Source: Herbiconiux sp.
GTDB lineage: Bacteria; Actinomycetota; Actinomycetes; Actinomycetales; Microbacteriaceae
NCBI RefSeq assembly: GCF_004297105.1
Contig: NZ_SCVE01000006.1
Span: 297,149 to 361,148 of the forward strand
DNA: 64,000 nt
Direction of reading: 5' to 3'
Below, piece by piece: positions 57,442 through 64,000 of the stretch. The position numbers and the translations under genes are program-made. Under the pieces are notes generated by a model, which had not been told where the DNA came from, did no database searches, and saw only the letters and a program-made list of their open reading frames with translations. Within the stretch, counting starts at the first letter, position 1; each line of letters begins with the position of its first letter.

Positions 57442-57510
57442 CGAACCGCATAAGAAAACGGCCCTTCATCGACATAGTGTGGATGAAGGGCCGTTTTCTT
57501 ATGCGGTTCG
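57442..57510 (-). terminator. Perfect 29-bp inverted repeat terminator
   Basis: A 29-bp arm at 57442-57470 and its exact reverse complement at 57482-57510, with an 11-base loop, abut the stop codon of the GT2 gene. The outer half contains GGGCCGTTTTCTTATGC, giving a T-rich strand for termination on the minus strand. Confidence 0.85.
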
Positions 57511-58188
57511 TCAGGCTCGCGGTCGGCTTCGCTCTTCGCGGAGCAGCGCCGACATGTCTTTGACGGCGGTGATGGTTCCCCGCAGGGTTCCGGTGACCTT
57601 CGAGCGGCCGACCCGCGGCGAATAGGGCGCGTCGATCTCGCGGATGATCCAGCCCTCGCCGTTCGCACGGAGCAGCATCTCGAGCGGATAGCCGCTTCGC
57701 CGGTCCTTCAGGTCGAGCCCGAGCAGGCCTTCGCGCCGGGCCGCCCTCATCGGGCCGAGGTCGCGCACGACGATGTGCGCGCGACGGCGGATGAGAAAGG
57801 CGAGCGCACGATTGGCGAAGCGCGCGTGCAGCGGCCAGGCGCCGCGCGTGGTGGGCCAGCGGCGGCCGAGCACCAGGTCGGCCTCGCCGTGCTCCACGAA
57901 CGCCACCAGGGTGGGGAGGTGGGCGGGGTCCATCGAGGCATCCGCGTCGCAGAACGCCACGATCGGCGCGGTCGCCGCGAGCAGCCCGGCGTGGGCGGCC
58001 GAGCCGAAACCGCGGCGTGACTCGGTGACCACGGTGGCGCCGGCGGCCCGGGCCACTGCGGCCGAGTCATCCGTCGAGCCGTTGTCGACGACGATCGCAC
58101 GGTAGCCCTCCGGCAGCCGCGACAGCACCCAGGGCAGGGCGCCCTCCTCGTTGAGGCACGGCAGAACGACGTCGACGGATGCGGGCAT
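57511..58188 (-). CDS. Family 2 glycosyltransferase
   Basis: Encodes 225 residues from ATG 58188. GT2 signatures: VVLPCLNEEGALPWVL, DNGSTDDSA, and the DXD-like CDADASMDPAHL. Ends with a conserved RSKVTGTLRGT tail. Soluble; probably adds a sugar to a lipid carrier or glycan. A GGAGG directly against the ATG makes the exact start slightly uncertain. Downstream is a long terminator, upstream a sugar epimerase. Confidence 0.9.
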   Translation of the reverse strand: MPASVDVVLPCLNEEGALPWVLSRLPEGYRAIVVDNGSTDDSAAVARAAGATVVTESRRGFGSAAHAGLLAATAPIVAFCDADASMDPAHLPTLVAFVEHGEADLVLGRRWPTTRGAWPLHARFANRALAFLIRRRAHIVVRDLGPMRAARREGLLGLDLKDRRSGYPLEMLLRANGEGWIIREIDAPYSPRVGRSKVTGTLRGTITAVKDMSALLREERSRPRA

Positions 58189-58357
58189 CCTCCGAGAATA
58201 GGGTGCGTCACGCGATCCCGCTGCCACCGAGACCTCGGCCCGCATCGTCGAGTCGCCCGCGACCGACCAGGCCCCGCGCTGCCCCGCCGCGTCGACTCAC
58301 CGAGCCCGCAGGGCGCGAACGCGAACTCGGCCGCGACAGGGGTTCGGATCTCCCGCG

Positions 58358-59431
58358 TCAGCTCGCCGGCGCGCGGAGAGGAGCGGATGCGAACTCCCGC
58401 ATCCCTTCGGCGAAGTCGACCGACGGCCGCCAGCCGAGTTCGTCACGGAGTCGCGCCGACGACGCCGTGATGTGCCGCACGTCGCCCAGCCGGTACTCCC
58501 CCGTCACGAGGGGCGGCAGGCCTCCCGAGCAGCGGCTCAGCTCGGCCGCCATGTCACCGATGGTGTGCACGGTGCCGCTGCCGACGTTGTAGGCGCGGTA
58601 GGTCGCGGGCTCCGAGGCGTCGGTGGCCTCGATCGCCGCGAGGTTGGCTGAGGCGACATCCCGCACGTGCACGAAGTCGCGCCGCTGGGCGCCGTCTTCG
58701 AACACCCGGGGTGCCTCGCCGCGCGCGATCGCCGAGCGGAAGAGCGAGGCGACACCCGCGTAGGGCGTGTTCTGCGGCATCCCCGGGCCGTAGACGTTGT
58801 GGTAGCGCAAGCCGATGGCGCGACCCCCGGTGGAGCGCGCCCACGACGATGCGAGGAACTCCTGCGCCAGCTTGCTCGTGGCATATACGTTGCGAGGGTC
58901 GAGCGGCTCGTCTTCGGTGATCAGCTCGGGGACGAGCGACTCATCGGTCTCGGGATCGCGCGGCTCGAACTCCCCCGCGTCGAGGTCGGCGGCACGGCGC
59001 GGCAGCGGGCGCACCCGTCCGCGCGAGCTGCGGTAGGCACCCTCGCCGTATACCACCATCGACGAGGCGAAGACGTAGCGCCCGATGCCGGCGCGGGTCA
59101 TCTCGGCCAGCAGCACCGCGGTGCCGAGGTCGTTCGACCCCACGTAATCGGGAGCATCGAAGAAATCGACGCCCAGCCCCACCTTGCCGGCCTGGTGGCA
59201 CACCACATCGACGTCGCGGAGAGCGCCGGCCGCGGTGCCGGGATCGCGCACGTCGCCGAGCACGAACTCCGCGCGGGGGTCGACGCCGGATGCGGGCACA
59301 TCCTGCCGTGGCCCGTGCACGTCTTCCCGCAGCGAATCGAGCACCCGCACCCTCCAGCCCGCGTCGAGCGCCTGTGCGACCACAGCCGAGCCGATGAATC
59401 CCGCGCCACCCGTGACCAGCAGTCTCGACAT
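58358..59431 (-). CDS. NAD-dependent epimerase/dehydratase (extended SDR)
   Basis: Encodes 357 residues from ATG 59431, AGGAAGAG upstream. NAD motif GGAGFIG at 8-14, catalytic Ser in FASSMVVYG near 123-128, and Tyr183/Lys187 in VYATSK. Acts on nucleotide sugars. Grouped with glycosyltransferases, implying an envelope glycan. It is divergent from the anti-sigma-like gene. Confidence 0.92.
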   Translation of the reverse strand: MSRLLVTGGAGFIGSAVVAQALDAGWRVRVLDSLREDVHGPRQDVPASGVDPRAEFVLGDVRDPGTAAGALRDVDVVCHQAGKVGLGVDFFDAPDYVGSNDLGTAVLLAEMTRAGIGRYVFASSMVVYGEGAYRSSRGRVRPLPRRAADLDAGEFEPRDPETDESLVPELITEDEPLDPRNVYATSKLAQEFLASSWARSTGGRAIGLRYHNVYGPGMPQNTPYAGVASLFRSAIARGEAPRVFEDGAQRRDFVHVRDVASANLAAIEATDASEPATYRAYNVGSGTVHTIGDMAAELSRCSGGLPPLVTGEYRLGDVRHITASSARLRDELGWRPSVDFAEGMREFASAPLRAPAS

Positions 59432-59501
59432 CCGCACTCTCTTCCTCGTTCGAGTCACAGCATCCCACAATCGATCGCGAGCGCCGCGCCGAATAGGAGG
59501 C

Positions 59502-59744
59502 ATGACCTCCCCACCCGCGCCGGCACGCTCGCCCCGGGCGAGCCCGCTCTCGTGGGCACCCGCCTATGCTCTCGGCGCCCTCGACGCCGACGAACTGCGC
59601 GAGTTCGAGGCTCTGCTCGCCGTATCGCCCCGCATCCGCACCGAGGTCGAGACCTTCGCCGCGGTGACCGCCGCGCTGGCTCTCCTCGCCCTGCCGGTGT
59701 CACCGGGTGCGACGCTCAAGCAGGCCGTGATGACCTCCCTCTGA
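59502..59744 (+). CDS. Very small anti-sigma-factor-like protein
   Basis: Encodes 80 residues. The stretch YALGALDADELREFEALLA with RIRTEVETF matches the N-terminal regulatory domain of RskA/RsgI-type anti-sigma factors (partial quotation: YALGALDADELREFEALL). No membrane helix and no sigma factor gene is adjacent, so this is a truncated or soluble variant. AGGAGG lies only 1 base before the ATG, an unusually tight spacing. Confidence 0.6.
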   Translation: MTSPPAPARSPRASPLSWAPAYALGALDADELREFEALLAVSPRIRTEVETFAAVTAALALLALPVSPGATLKQAVMTSL

Positions 59745-59756
59745 GTCGCGGGCGGC

Positions 59757-61001
59757 CTACTGCTCCACCCGAACCTCGTAGCCCGCGTCGCGCAGCTTCG
59801 AGATGACCTGGTCGCGATGGTCGGGGCCGCGGGTCTCGATGTGCAGCTCGAGCTCGACCTGGCTGATCTGCAGGCCCTTGCCGTGTCGGGTGTGCTGCAC
59901 CTCCACCACGTTGGCATTGGCCTCGGCGACGAGCTCGGCCGTGCGGGCCAGCTGACCCGGCCGGTCGGGCAGCATGATGCGCAGCTTGAGGTAGCGCTCG
60001 GATGCGGCGAGGCCGTGACTGATCACGCGCTGCATGAGCAGCGGGTCGATGTTGCCCCCGGACAGCACCACGACGGTGGTGCCCGAGTTCGTGATCTGCC
60101 CGGAGAGGATGGCGGCGACGCCCACGGCGCCCGCCGGCTCCACGACCTGCTTCGCCCGCTCGAGCAGCACGAGCAGCGCTCGCGCGGTGTCGGCCTCCGA
60201 GACGGTGACCACCTCGTCGACCAGCTCACGGATGATCTCGAAGTTCAGGATGCCCGGCTTCGACACCTGGATGCCGTCGGCGATGGTGGGCGACGTGACG
60301 ATCTCCGTCGGCGTTCCGGCTTCGAGGGAGGGCGGGTACGCGGCCGCGTTCGCCGCCTGCACCCCGATCACGCGCACGGTGCGGCCCTCGGCCGCCGCAC
60401 GCTGTTTCACGGCGCTGGCCACGCCGGAGATGAGTCCGCCGCCGCCGATGGGAACGATGATGGTGTCGGCATCCGGAACCTGGTCGAGCACCTCGAGGCC
60501 CAACGTGCCCTGCCCCGTGACGACGTCGATGTGGTCGAACGGCGGGATGACCACGGCGCCAGTGGCCTGCGAGAACTCGGCCGCAGCGCGAAGCGCCTCC
60601 TCCACCGAGTGGCCGCGGAGGATGACGTCGGCGCCGTAGTGGCGCGTTGCCTGCAGCTTCGGCAGCGGGACGCCGATCGGCATGAAGATGGTGGCCTTGA
60701 TGCCGAGCTCGCGCGCCGCGAACGCCACACCCTGGGCGTGGTTTCCGGCCGAGGCCGCCACGACACCGGCCGCCTTCTCGGCATCGGTGAGGCTCGAGAT
60801 GCGGTTGTACGCGCCGCGGATCTTGTAGGAGCCGGTGCGCTGCAGGTTCTCGCACTTGAGGTGCACCGGCGACCCGATGAAGTCGGCGAGGTAGCGCGAC
60901 GACTCCATCGGGGTGACCTGCGCCACGATGCCCACCTTCTCGCGGGCTCGCTCGATGTCGGCCAGCGTGGGGCCGGCGAAGGTCGTCTTGGACTCAGCCA
61001 T
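59757..61001 (-). CDS. ilvA: Threonine ammonia-lyase with C-terminal ACT domain
   Basis: Encodes 414 residues from ATG 61001. PLP lysine Lys60 in RTGSYKIRGA, with GGGGLISG phosphate-cup. The C-terminal 90 residues form an ACT domain (LPDRPGQLARTAEL). The enzyme converts threonine to 2-oxobutyrate, first step of isoleucine synthesis or catabolism. Overlaps the upstream transporter by 8 bp. Confidence 0.95.
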   Translation of the reverse strand: MAESKTTFAGPTLADIERAREKVGIVAQVTPMESSRYLADFIGSPVHLKCENLQRTGSYKIRGAYNRISSLTDAEKAAGVVAASAGNHAQGVAFAARELGIKATIFMPIGVPLPKLQATRHYGADVILRGHSVEEALRAAAEFSQATGAVVIPPFDHIDVVTGQGTLGLEVLDQVPDADTIIVPIGGGGLISGVASAVKQRAAAEGRTVRVIGVQAANAAAYPPSLEAGTPTEIVTSPTIADGIQVSKPGILNFEIIRELVDEVVTVSEADTARALLVLLERAKQVVEPAGAVGVAAILSGQITNSGTTVVVLSGGNIDPLLMQRVISHGLAASERYLKLRIMLPDRPGQLARTAELVAEANANVVEVQHTRHGKGLQISQVELELHIETRGPDHRDQVISKLRDAGYEVRVEQ

Positions 61002-62232
61002 TCGGGGATGCCTCTTTCGGGAGGGTGGGTTCGGTGACGGGTGGGGAGGGCGGCGCGGCGTCGTGCGGCGGCACATCCCGCGGCGGCTCATCGCCCGGCG
61101 GCGGCTCGTCGCCCGGCGGCGGCTCATCGCCCGGCGGCGGGGCGAGCCCGGCGGGTGGGGTGCGCCAGCTCCCGCCGGCGACATAGTTGACCATCACATT
61201 GACCGTGGCGACCACGGGCACGGCGAAGAAGGCGCCCGCGATTCCGGCCACCATCGACCCGCCGGCCACAGCGAGCACCACGGCGAGCGGATGCACCTTC
61301 ACGGCGGTGCCCATCACCAGCGGCTGGAGAACGTGGCCTTCGATCTGCTGCACGAGCAGAACGACACCGAGCATGATGAGGGCGACGACCCAGCCGTTGT
61401 AGACGAGCGCGATGAACACGGCCACCGTGCCGGTGACCACGGCGCCGATGATCGGGATGAACGAGCCGAGGAACACCAGGACACCGATGGGGATGGCGAG
61501 CGGCACTCCGAGGATCGCCGCACCGATGGCGATACCGAGCGCGTCGACCGAGGCCACCAGGATCTGCACCTTCACGAAGTTCTGCAGCGTGCGCCACCCG
61601 GCCTTGCCCGCGCCGTCCGTGGCCGCGCGGGCCTTGCGCGGGAAGAGCCGCACGATCCAGGCCCAGATGCGCTCCCCGTCGATCAGGATGAACAGGGTCG
61701 AGAAGAGGGTGAGCAGCACGCCCGCGAGCACGTGCCCGATGCTCGACCCGAGCGCTGCGGCACCGGAGAGGAGTGCCTGGCTGTCTTGCTGGATGGCGGC
61801 CCAGGCCTGTGCGACATAGGCGTTGAAGTCGGCCTCGGAGATCTGCAGCGGGCCGTCGGCGAGGAACGACTTGAGGTCGTTGTAGGAGTTGATGGTCTGT
61901 TGCCGCAGGTCGTCGAAGCCCGACGAGACCTGGGTGGCCACGAGGAAGATCAGTCCGGCGACCACCACGAGGGTGCCGATCTCGGCCGTCGCGATGGCGA
62001 GCCACTTGGGCCACGTACGGCGCACCAGGAAGTTCTTGAACGGCACGAGCAACGCCGAGAGCACCACGGCCACGAGCAGCGGGATGATGAGCAGTCGTAG
62101 CTGGATGATGAAGAAGATCAGCACCGCGAGAACGCCCAGCACCAGGAGGATGCGCCACGACCAGGCCGCCGCGATCTGCATGCCGCGCGGAACGGAGGGA
62201 TCCGCTGCGGGACCTCGCTCCGAGTCAGACAT
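60994..62232 (-). CDS. AI-2E family transporter with proline-rich tail
   Basis: Encodes 412 residues. Eight hydrophobic segments in the AI-2E/UPF0118 pattern, with LIDGERIWAWI and the SFIPIIGAVVTG block. The C-terminal tail (about 362-412) is a repeat of PPPGDE that hangs in the cytoplasm. Substrate unknown; the family name comes from E. coli TqsA. Overlaps ilvA by 8 bp. Confidence 0.9.
   Translation of the reverse strand: MSDSERGPAADPSVPRGMQIAAAWSWRILLVLGVLAVLIFFIIQLRLLIIPLLVAVVLSALLVPFKNFLVRRTWPKWLAIATAEIGTLVVVAGLIFLVATQVSSGFDDLRQQTINSYNDLKSFLADGPLQISEADFNAYVAQAWAAIQQDSQALLSGAAALGSSIGHVLAGVLLTLFSTLFILIDGERIWAWIVRLFPRKARAATDGAGKAGWRTLQNFVKVQILVASVDALGIAIGAAILGVPLAIPIGVLVFLGSFIPIIGAVVTGTVAVFIALVYNGWVVALIMLGVVLLVQQIEGHVLQPLVMGTAVKVHPLAVVLAVAGGSMVAGIAGAFFAVPVVATVNVMVNYVAGGSWRTPPAGLAPPPGDEPPPGDEPPPGDEPPRDVPPHDAAPPSPPVTEPTLPKEASPNG
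61081..61134 (-). repeat. 18-bp tandem repeat coding PPPGDE
   Basis: Three 18-bp copies (CGGCGGCTCATCGCCCGG and a one-base variant) in the C-terminal tail of the AI-2E family gene. It keeps the frame, so copy number can vary without disrupting the gene. Confidence 0.8.
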
Positions 62233-62354
62233 GTGCCAATTCTAGGAGTGGACGTATGCACGCGCTCGCATGCGGTTCACAGTCGCCGGGGCGCCCTTCG
62301 GCGGCGACGTCGACGTATCCCGGATGTCGGCGGTGCTCGCTAAGGTCGTAGACG

Positions 62355-63575
62355 ATGGTCGACACGATTTCACCCGCACTGGCGCGCCGCATCGGGCTGG
62401 CCGCACAGGGCTTCGGCACGACGCCGGCGTCGCCGGCCGCACCGGGCACGCCGGCCGGCACTCGCCAGTTCAATCTGCTGCTGCGCCGTCTGGCGCTCCT
62501 CCAGATCGACTCGGTGAACGTCTATGAGCGCAGTCACTATCAACCGGTGTTCGCCCGGCTCGGCCATTACGACAAGGCGCTGCTCGACAAACTCACCTAC
62601 GGCAGGTCGGTCACCGAGTACTGGGCGCACGAGGCATCCTTCCTCCCGCTCGAGTCGCTTCCGCTGATGGACTGGCGCAAGGCCGACTACCGGCAGTACT
62701 ACGCCGACCGTCCCGACTCCTGGGGTGCCTCGAACGAGTCGACGCTCGCGTGGCTGCGGGCGGAGCTTGCTGCTCACGGCCCCTTGCGGGCGAGCGACAT
62801 CGAGCACGAGTCGAACAAGCGGCAGGGGCCGTGGTGGGGCTGGTCGGATGTGAAGCGTGGGCTCGAGACGATGTTCCGCCAGGGCGACGTGGTGTCGGCG
62901 GGTCGCACCCGATTCGAGCGCCGGTACGCACTGCCCGAGCAGGTGCTGCCGGACGACATCCTGAACGCCTCGGTGTCACGGGAAGACGCGCAGACGCAGC
63001 TGATGTCACTGTCGGCGCGCGCACACGGCATCGGCACGCTCGGCGATCTGGCCGACTACTTCCGGCTGAAGCAGGCCGACGCTCTCGCAGCGGCACTGCG
63101 GCTCGAAGAGATGGGCGAGCTCATCCCGGTGACGGTGCCGGGGTGGCCGAAGCGGGCGTGGCTGCATCGGGATGCCCGCCTGCCTCGCCGCATCTCGGCT
63201 GCCGCGCTGCTCTCGCCCTTCGACCCGGTGGTGTGGGAGCGGGCCAGGGCCCTGCGCATGTTCGACTTCCACTACCGCATCGAGATCTACACACCGCAAC
63301 CCAAGCGCGTCTACGGGTACTACACGCTGCCCGTGCTGATCGACGACCGCATCCCGGCCCGCATCGACCTGAAGAGCGACCGCCAGGCCGGTGTGCTGCG
63401 CGTGCAGTCGGCCTGGGCCGAGCCCTCGCTGCTGGCCGACGACGTGCCGCGTATCGCCGCACTCCTGCGCAGTGCCGCCGCCTGGCAGGGGCTGCCGGGC
63501 GACATCGTGGTGGCCGAGCGGGGCACGCTCGCGTCGGCGCTGCGCGCCGAGCTCGCTGGTGCTGGTCGCGGTTGA
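62355..63575 (+). CDS. AlkX/YcaQ-like DNA glycosylase family protein (HTH_42)
   Basis: Encodes 406 residues. Winged-helix HTH_42 fold with the catalytic QxD motif Gln50-Ile-Asp52 in LLQIDSVNV, then RSHYQPVFARLGHYD. The family unhooks DNA interstrand crosslinks. The QxD variant is the E. coli AlkX (YcaQ) type. Its stop codon lies within a hairpin that likely terminates transcription. Confidence 0.88.
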   Translation: MVDTISPALARRIGLAAQGFGTTPASPAAPGTPAGTRQFNLLLRRLALLQIDSVNVYERSHYQPVFARLGHYDKALLDKLTYGRSVTEYWAHEASFLPLESLPLMDWRKADYRQYYADRPDSWGASNESTLAWLRAELAAHGPLRASDIEHESNKRQGPWWGWSDVKRGLETMFRQGDVVSAGRTRFERRYALPEQVLPDDILNASVSREDAQTQLMSLSARAHGIGTLGDLADYFRLKQADALAAALRLEEMGELIPVTVPGWPKRAWLHRDARLPRRISAAALLSPFDPVVWERARALRMFDFHYRIEIYTPQPKRVYGYYTLPVLIDDRIPARIDLKSDRQAGVLRVQSAWAEPSLLADDVPRIAALLRSAAAWQGLPGDIVVAERGTLASALRAELAGAGRG

Positions 63576-63600
63576 TTCTGTGCTTCGCGCAGAATCAACC
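63570..63600 (+). terminator. Terminator overlapping the alkX-like stop codon
   Basis: GGTTGATTCTG (63570-63580) pairs with CAGAATCAACC (63590-63600); the loop ends in a CTTCG stretch. The stop codon is inside the left arm. Confidence 0.75.
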
Positions 63601-63725
63601 GGCGCCGCCGGTCCTTGCCCGGCGGCGCGCGACATGCTGCGCGCATGCCAGAACGCGCCGTGCCGCTTGCGCGGCGCGGCCCGCCCTGGCGTGCGTGCAG
63701 CCTTACCGCGGCGAGTACGGCCCCC
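63601..63725 (+). repeat. Dispersed GC-rich element, copy B
   Basis: Aligns with 48624-48730 (copy A) and partly with 63852-63895 (copy C, inverted). Together with the hairpin beyond it, it fills the noncoding tail 63576-64000, where I see no gene. Confidence 0.55.
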
Positions 63726-63746
63726 GGTTCTCGGTCGCGTGACCGG

Positions 63747-63812
63747 GTAACTACGTGAATGAAGCAGACCGGGGCCGTATAGGGGGTCGGTCTGCCGCAT
63801 TTGCGTAGTTAC
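63747..63812. other. Bulged hairpin in the terminal noncoding region
   Basis: GTAACTACG (63747-63755) pairs with CGTAGTTAC (63804-63812), and inside it GCAGACCG (63764-63771) pairs with CGGTCTGC (63788-63795). Two stacked stems separated by an internal loop give a structured RNA-like shape. Confidence 0.55.
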
Positions 63813-63851
63813 ACGGTGGGGACGCGTCGGTTTCACTGCCAGAACCACCTC

Positions 63852-63895
63852 ACGCGCGTGAAAACCGGAGGCCGCGCTCGACGACCCAAGGTGAG
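63852..63895 (-). repeat. Dispersed GC-rich element, partial copy C (inverted)
   Basis: On the minus strand it reads GGGTCGTCGAGCGCGGCC then TCCGGTTTTCACGCGCGTGA. The first part resembles copy A (GGGTCGTCGAGTACGGCC) and the second resembles copy B (CCCGGTTCTCGGTCGCGTGA). B and C face each other within 150 bp. Confidence 0.5.
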
Positions 63896-64000
63896 CGCGT
63901 CGCCGCGCGCTGGAGCTGGGGGCGACGATCCGGTGGATCGTCGCTGCGACGCCAGCGCCGAGCGAGCTGCGCTCGCTCGGTTTCAGAGGGAGGCACGCGA

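Noticed and set aside
63391..63750. A 119-codon frame running from the alkX-like gene into element B
   Set aside because: It overlaps alkX-like coding sequence in another frame and has no start signal. I treat 63576-64000 as noncoding.
63813..64000. Possible gene start or RNA gene at the window end
   Set aside because: Only short inverted repeats (for example GCGACGATCC-GGT-GGATCGTCGC) and partial copy C are visible; no open frame with family motifs and no tRNA-like cloverleaf.

Overview
The window is GC-rich, densely packed chromosomal DNA from an actinobacterium, most likely a member of the Microbacteriaceae (inference). Supporting signs are a mycothiol conjugate amidase (mca), actinobacterial families such as DUF4245, DUF4307, DUF6264 and DUF6113-like proteins, a mycobacterial-type PIN-PhoH protein, GTG/TTG starts, and gene blocks whose order I recall from Mycobacterium tuberculosis around Rv1080c-Rv1112. 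No tRNA, rRNA, phage, IS element or CRISPR array was recognised. The gene content is mostly housekeeping, and the odd material is in the intergenic repeats and in a few poorly known gene sets.

Layout. 1-7.9 kb: the 5' end of a 7Fe ferredoxin gene, a small membrane protein and a HerA/DUF853 ATPase, divergent from an iron-uptake operon efeUOB with a DtxR/IdeR-like box, followed by a translationally overlapping MFS transporter. 8-15.3 kb: typA/bipA and a peptide ABC transporter (lipoprotein binding protein, two permeases, fused double ATPase) with a strong hairpin after the binding-protein gene. 15.5-21.9 kb: a CPBP protease-like membrane protein, a pentapeptide-repeat surface protein and gcvT-gcvH-gcvP under a tandem glycine riboswitch. 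21.9-25.3 kb: a CopC-like protein, a fatty-acid desaturase, a cold-shock protein and lgt. 25.4-32.8 kb: an accessory stretch with a 951-residue helical-repeat protein next to a DUF418-like multi-spanning membrane protein, small membrane proteins, and DUF4262, LON-domain and DUF427 proteins.

32.9-46.3 kb: ychF, methylmalonate-semialdehyde dehydrogenase, rmuC, a repeat-rich convergent gap, then central carbon and DNA genes (glpX, fbaA, ispH, xseA-xseB, a DUF4245 protein, beta-carbonic anhydrase, fumC). 46.4-52.6 kb: a stand-alone prepilin peptidase, phoH, a cis-prenyltransferase, a hemolysin III-type protein, a small membrane protein, mca, DUF4307 and greA. 52.6-59.5 kb: a likely cell-envelope group comprising a GT87-type membrane glycosyltransferase, a secreted lipoprotein, a cytochrome-b-like/molybdopterin fusion oxidoreductase with its membrane partner, a DUF2064 protein, a GT2 glycosyltransferase and an NAD-dependent sugar epimerase. 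59.5-63.6 kb: a tiny anti-sigma-like protein, ilvA, an AI-2E family transporter and an AlkX/YcaQ-like protein, ending in repeat-bearing noncoding DNA.

The most unusual signals are long palindromes in gaps between genes. They include two copies of a 54-bp palindromic unit and a 42-bp tandem triplet with an inverted copy between rmuC and glpX, two gaps with a 'one left arm, two right arms' hairpin, a perfect 29-bp inverted repeat, and a diverged dispersed element seen at 48.6, 63.6 and 63.9 kb.
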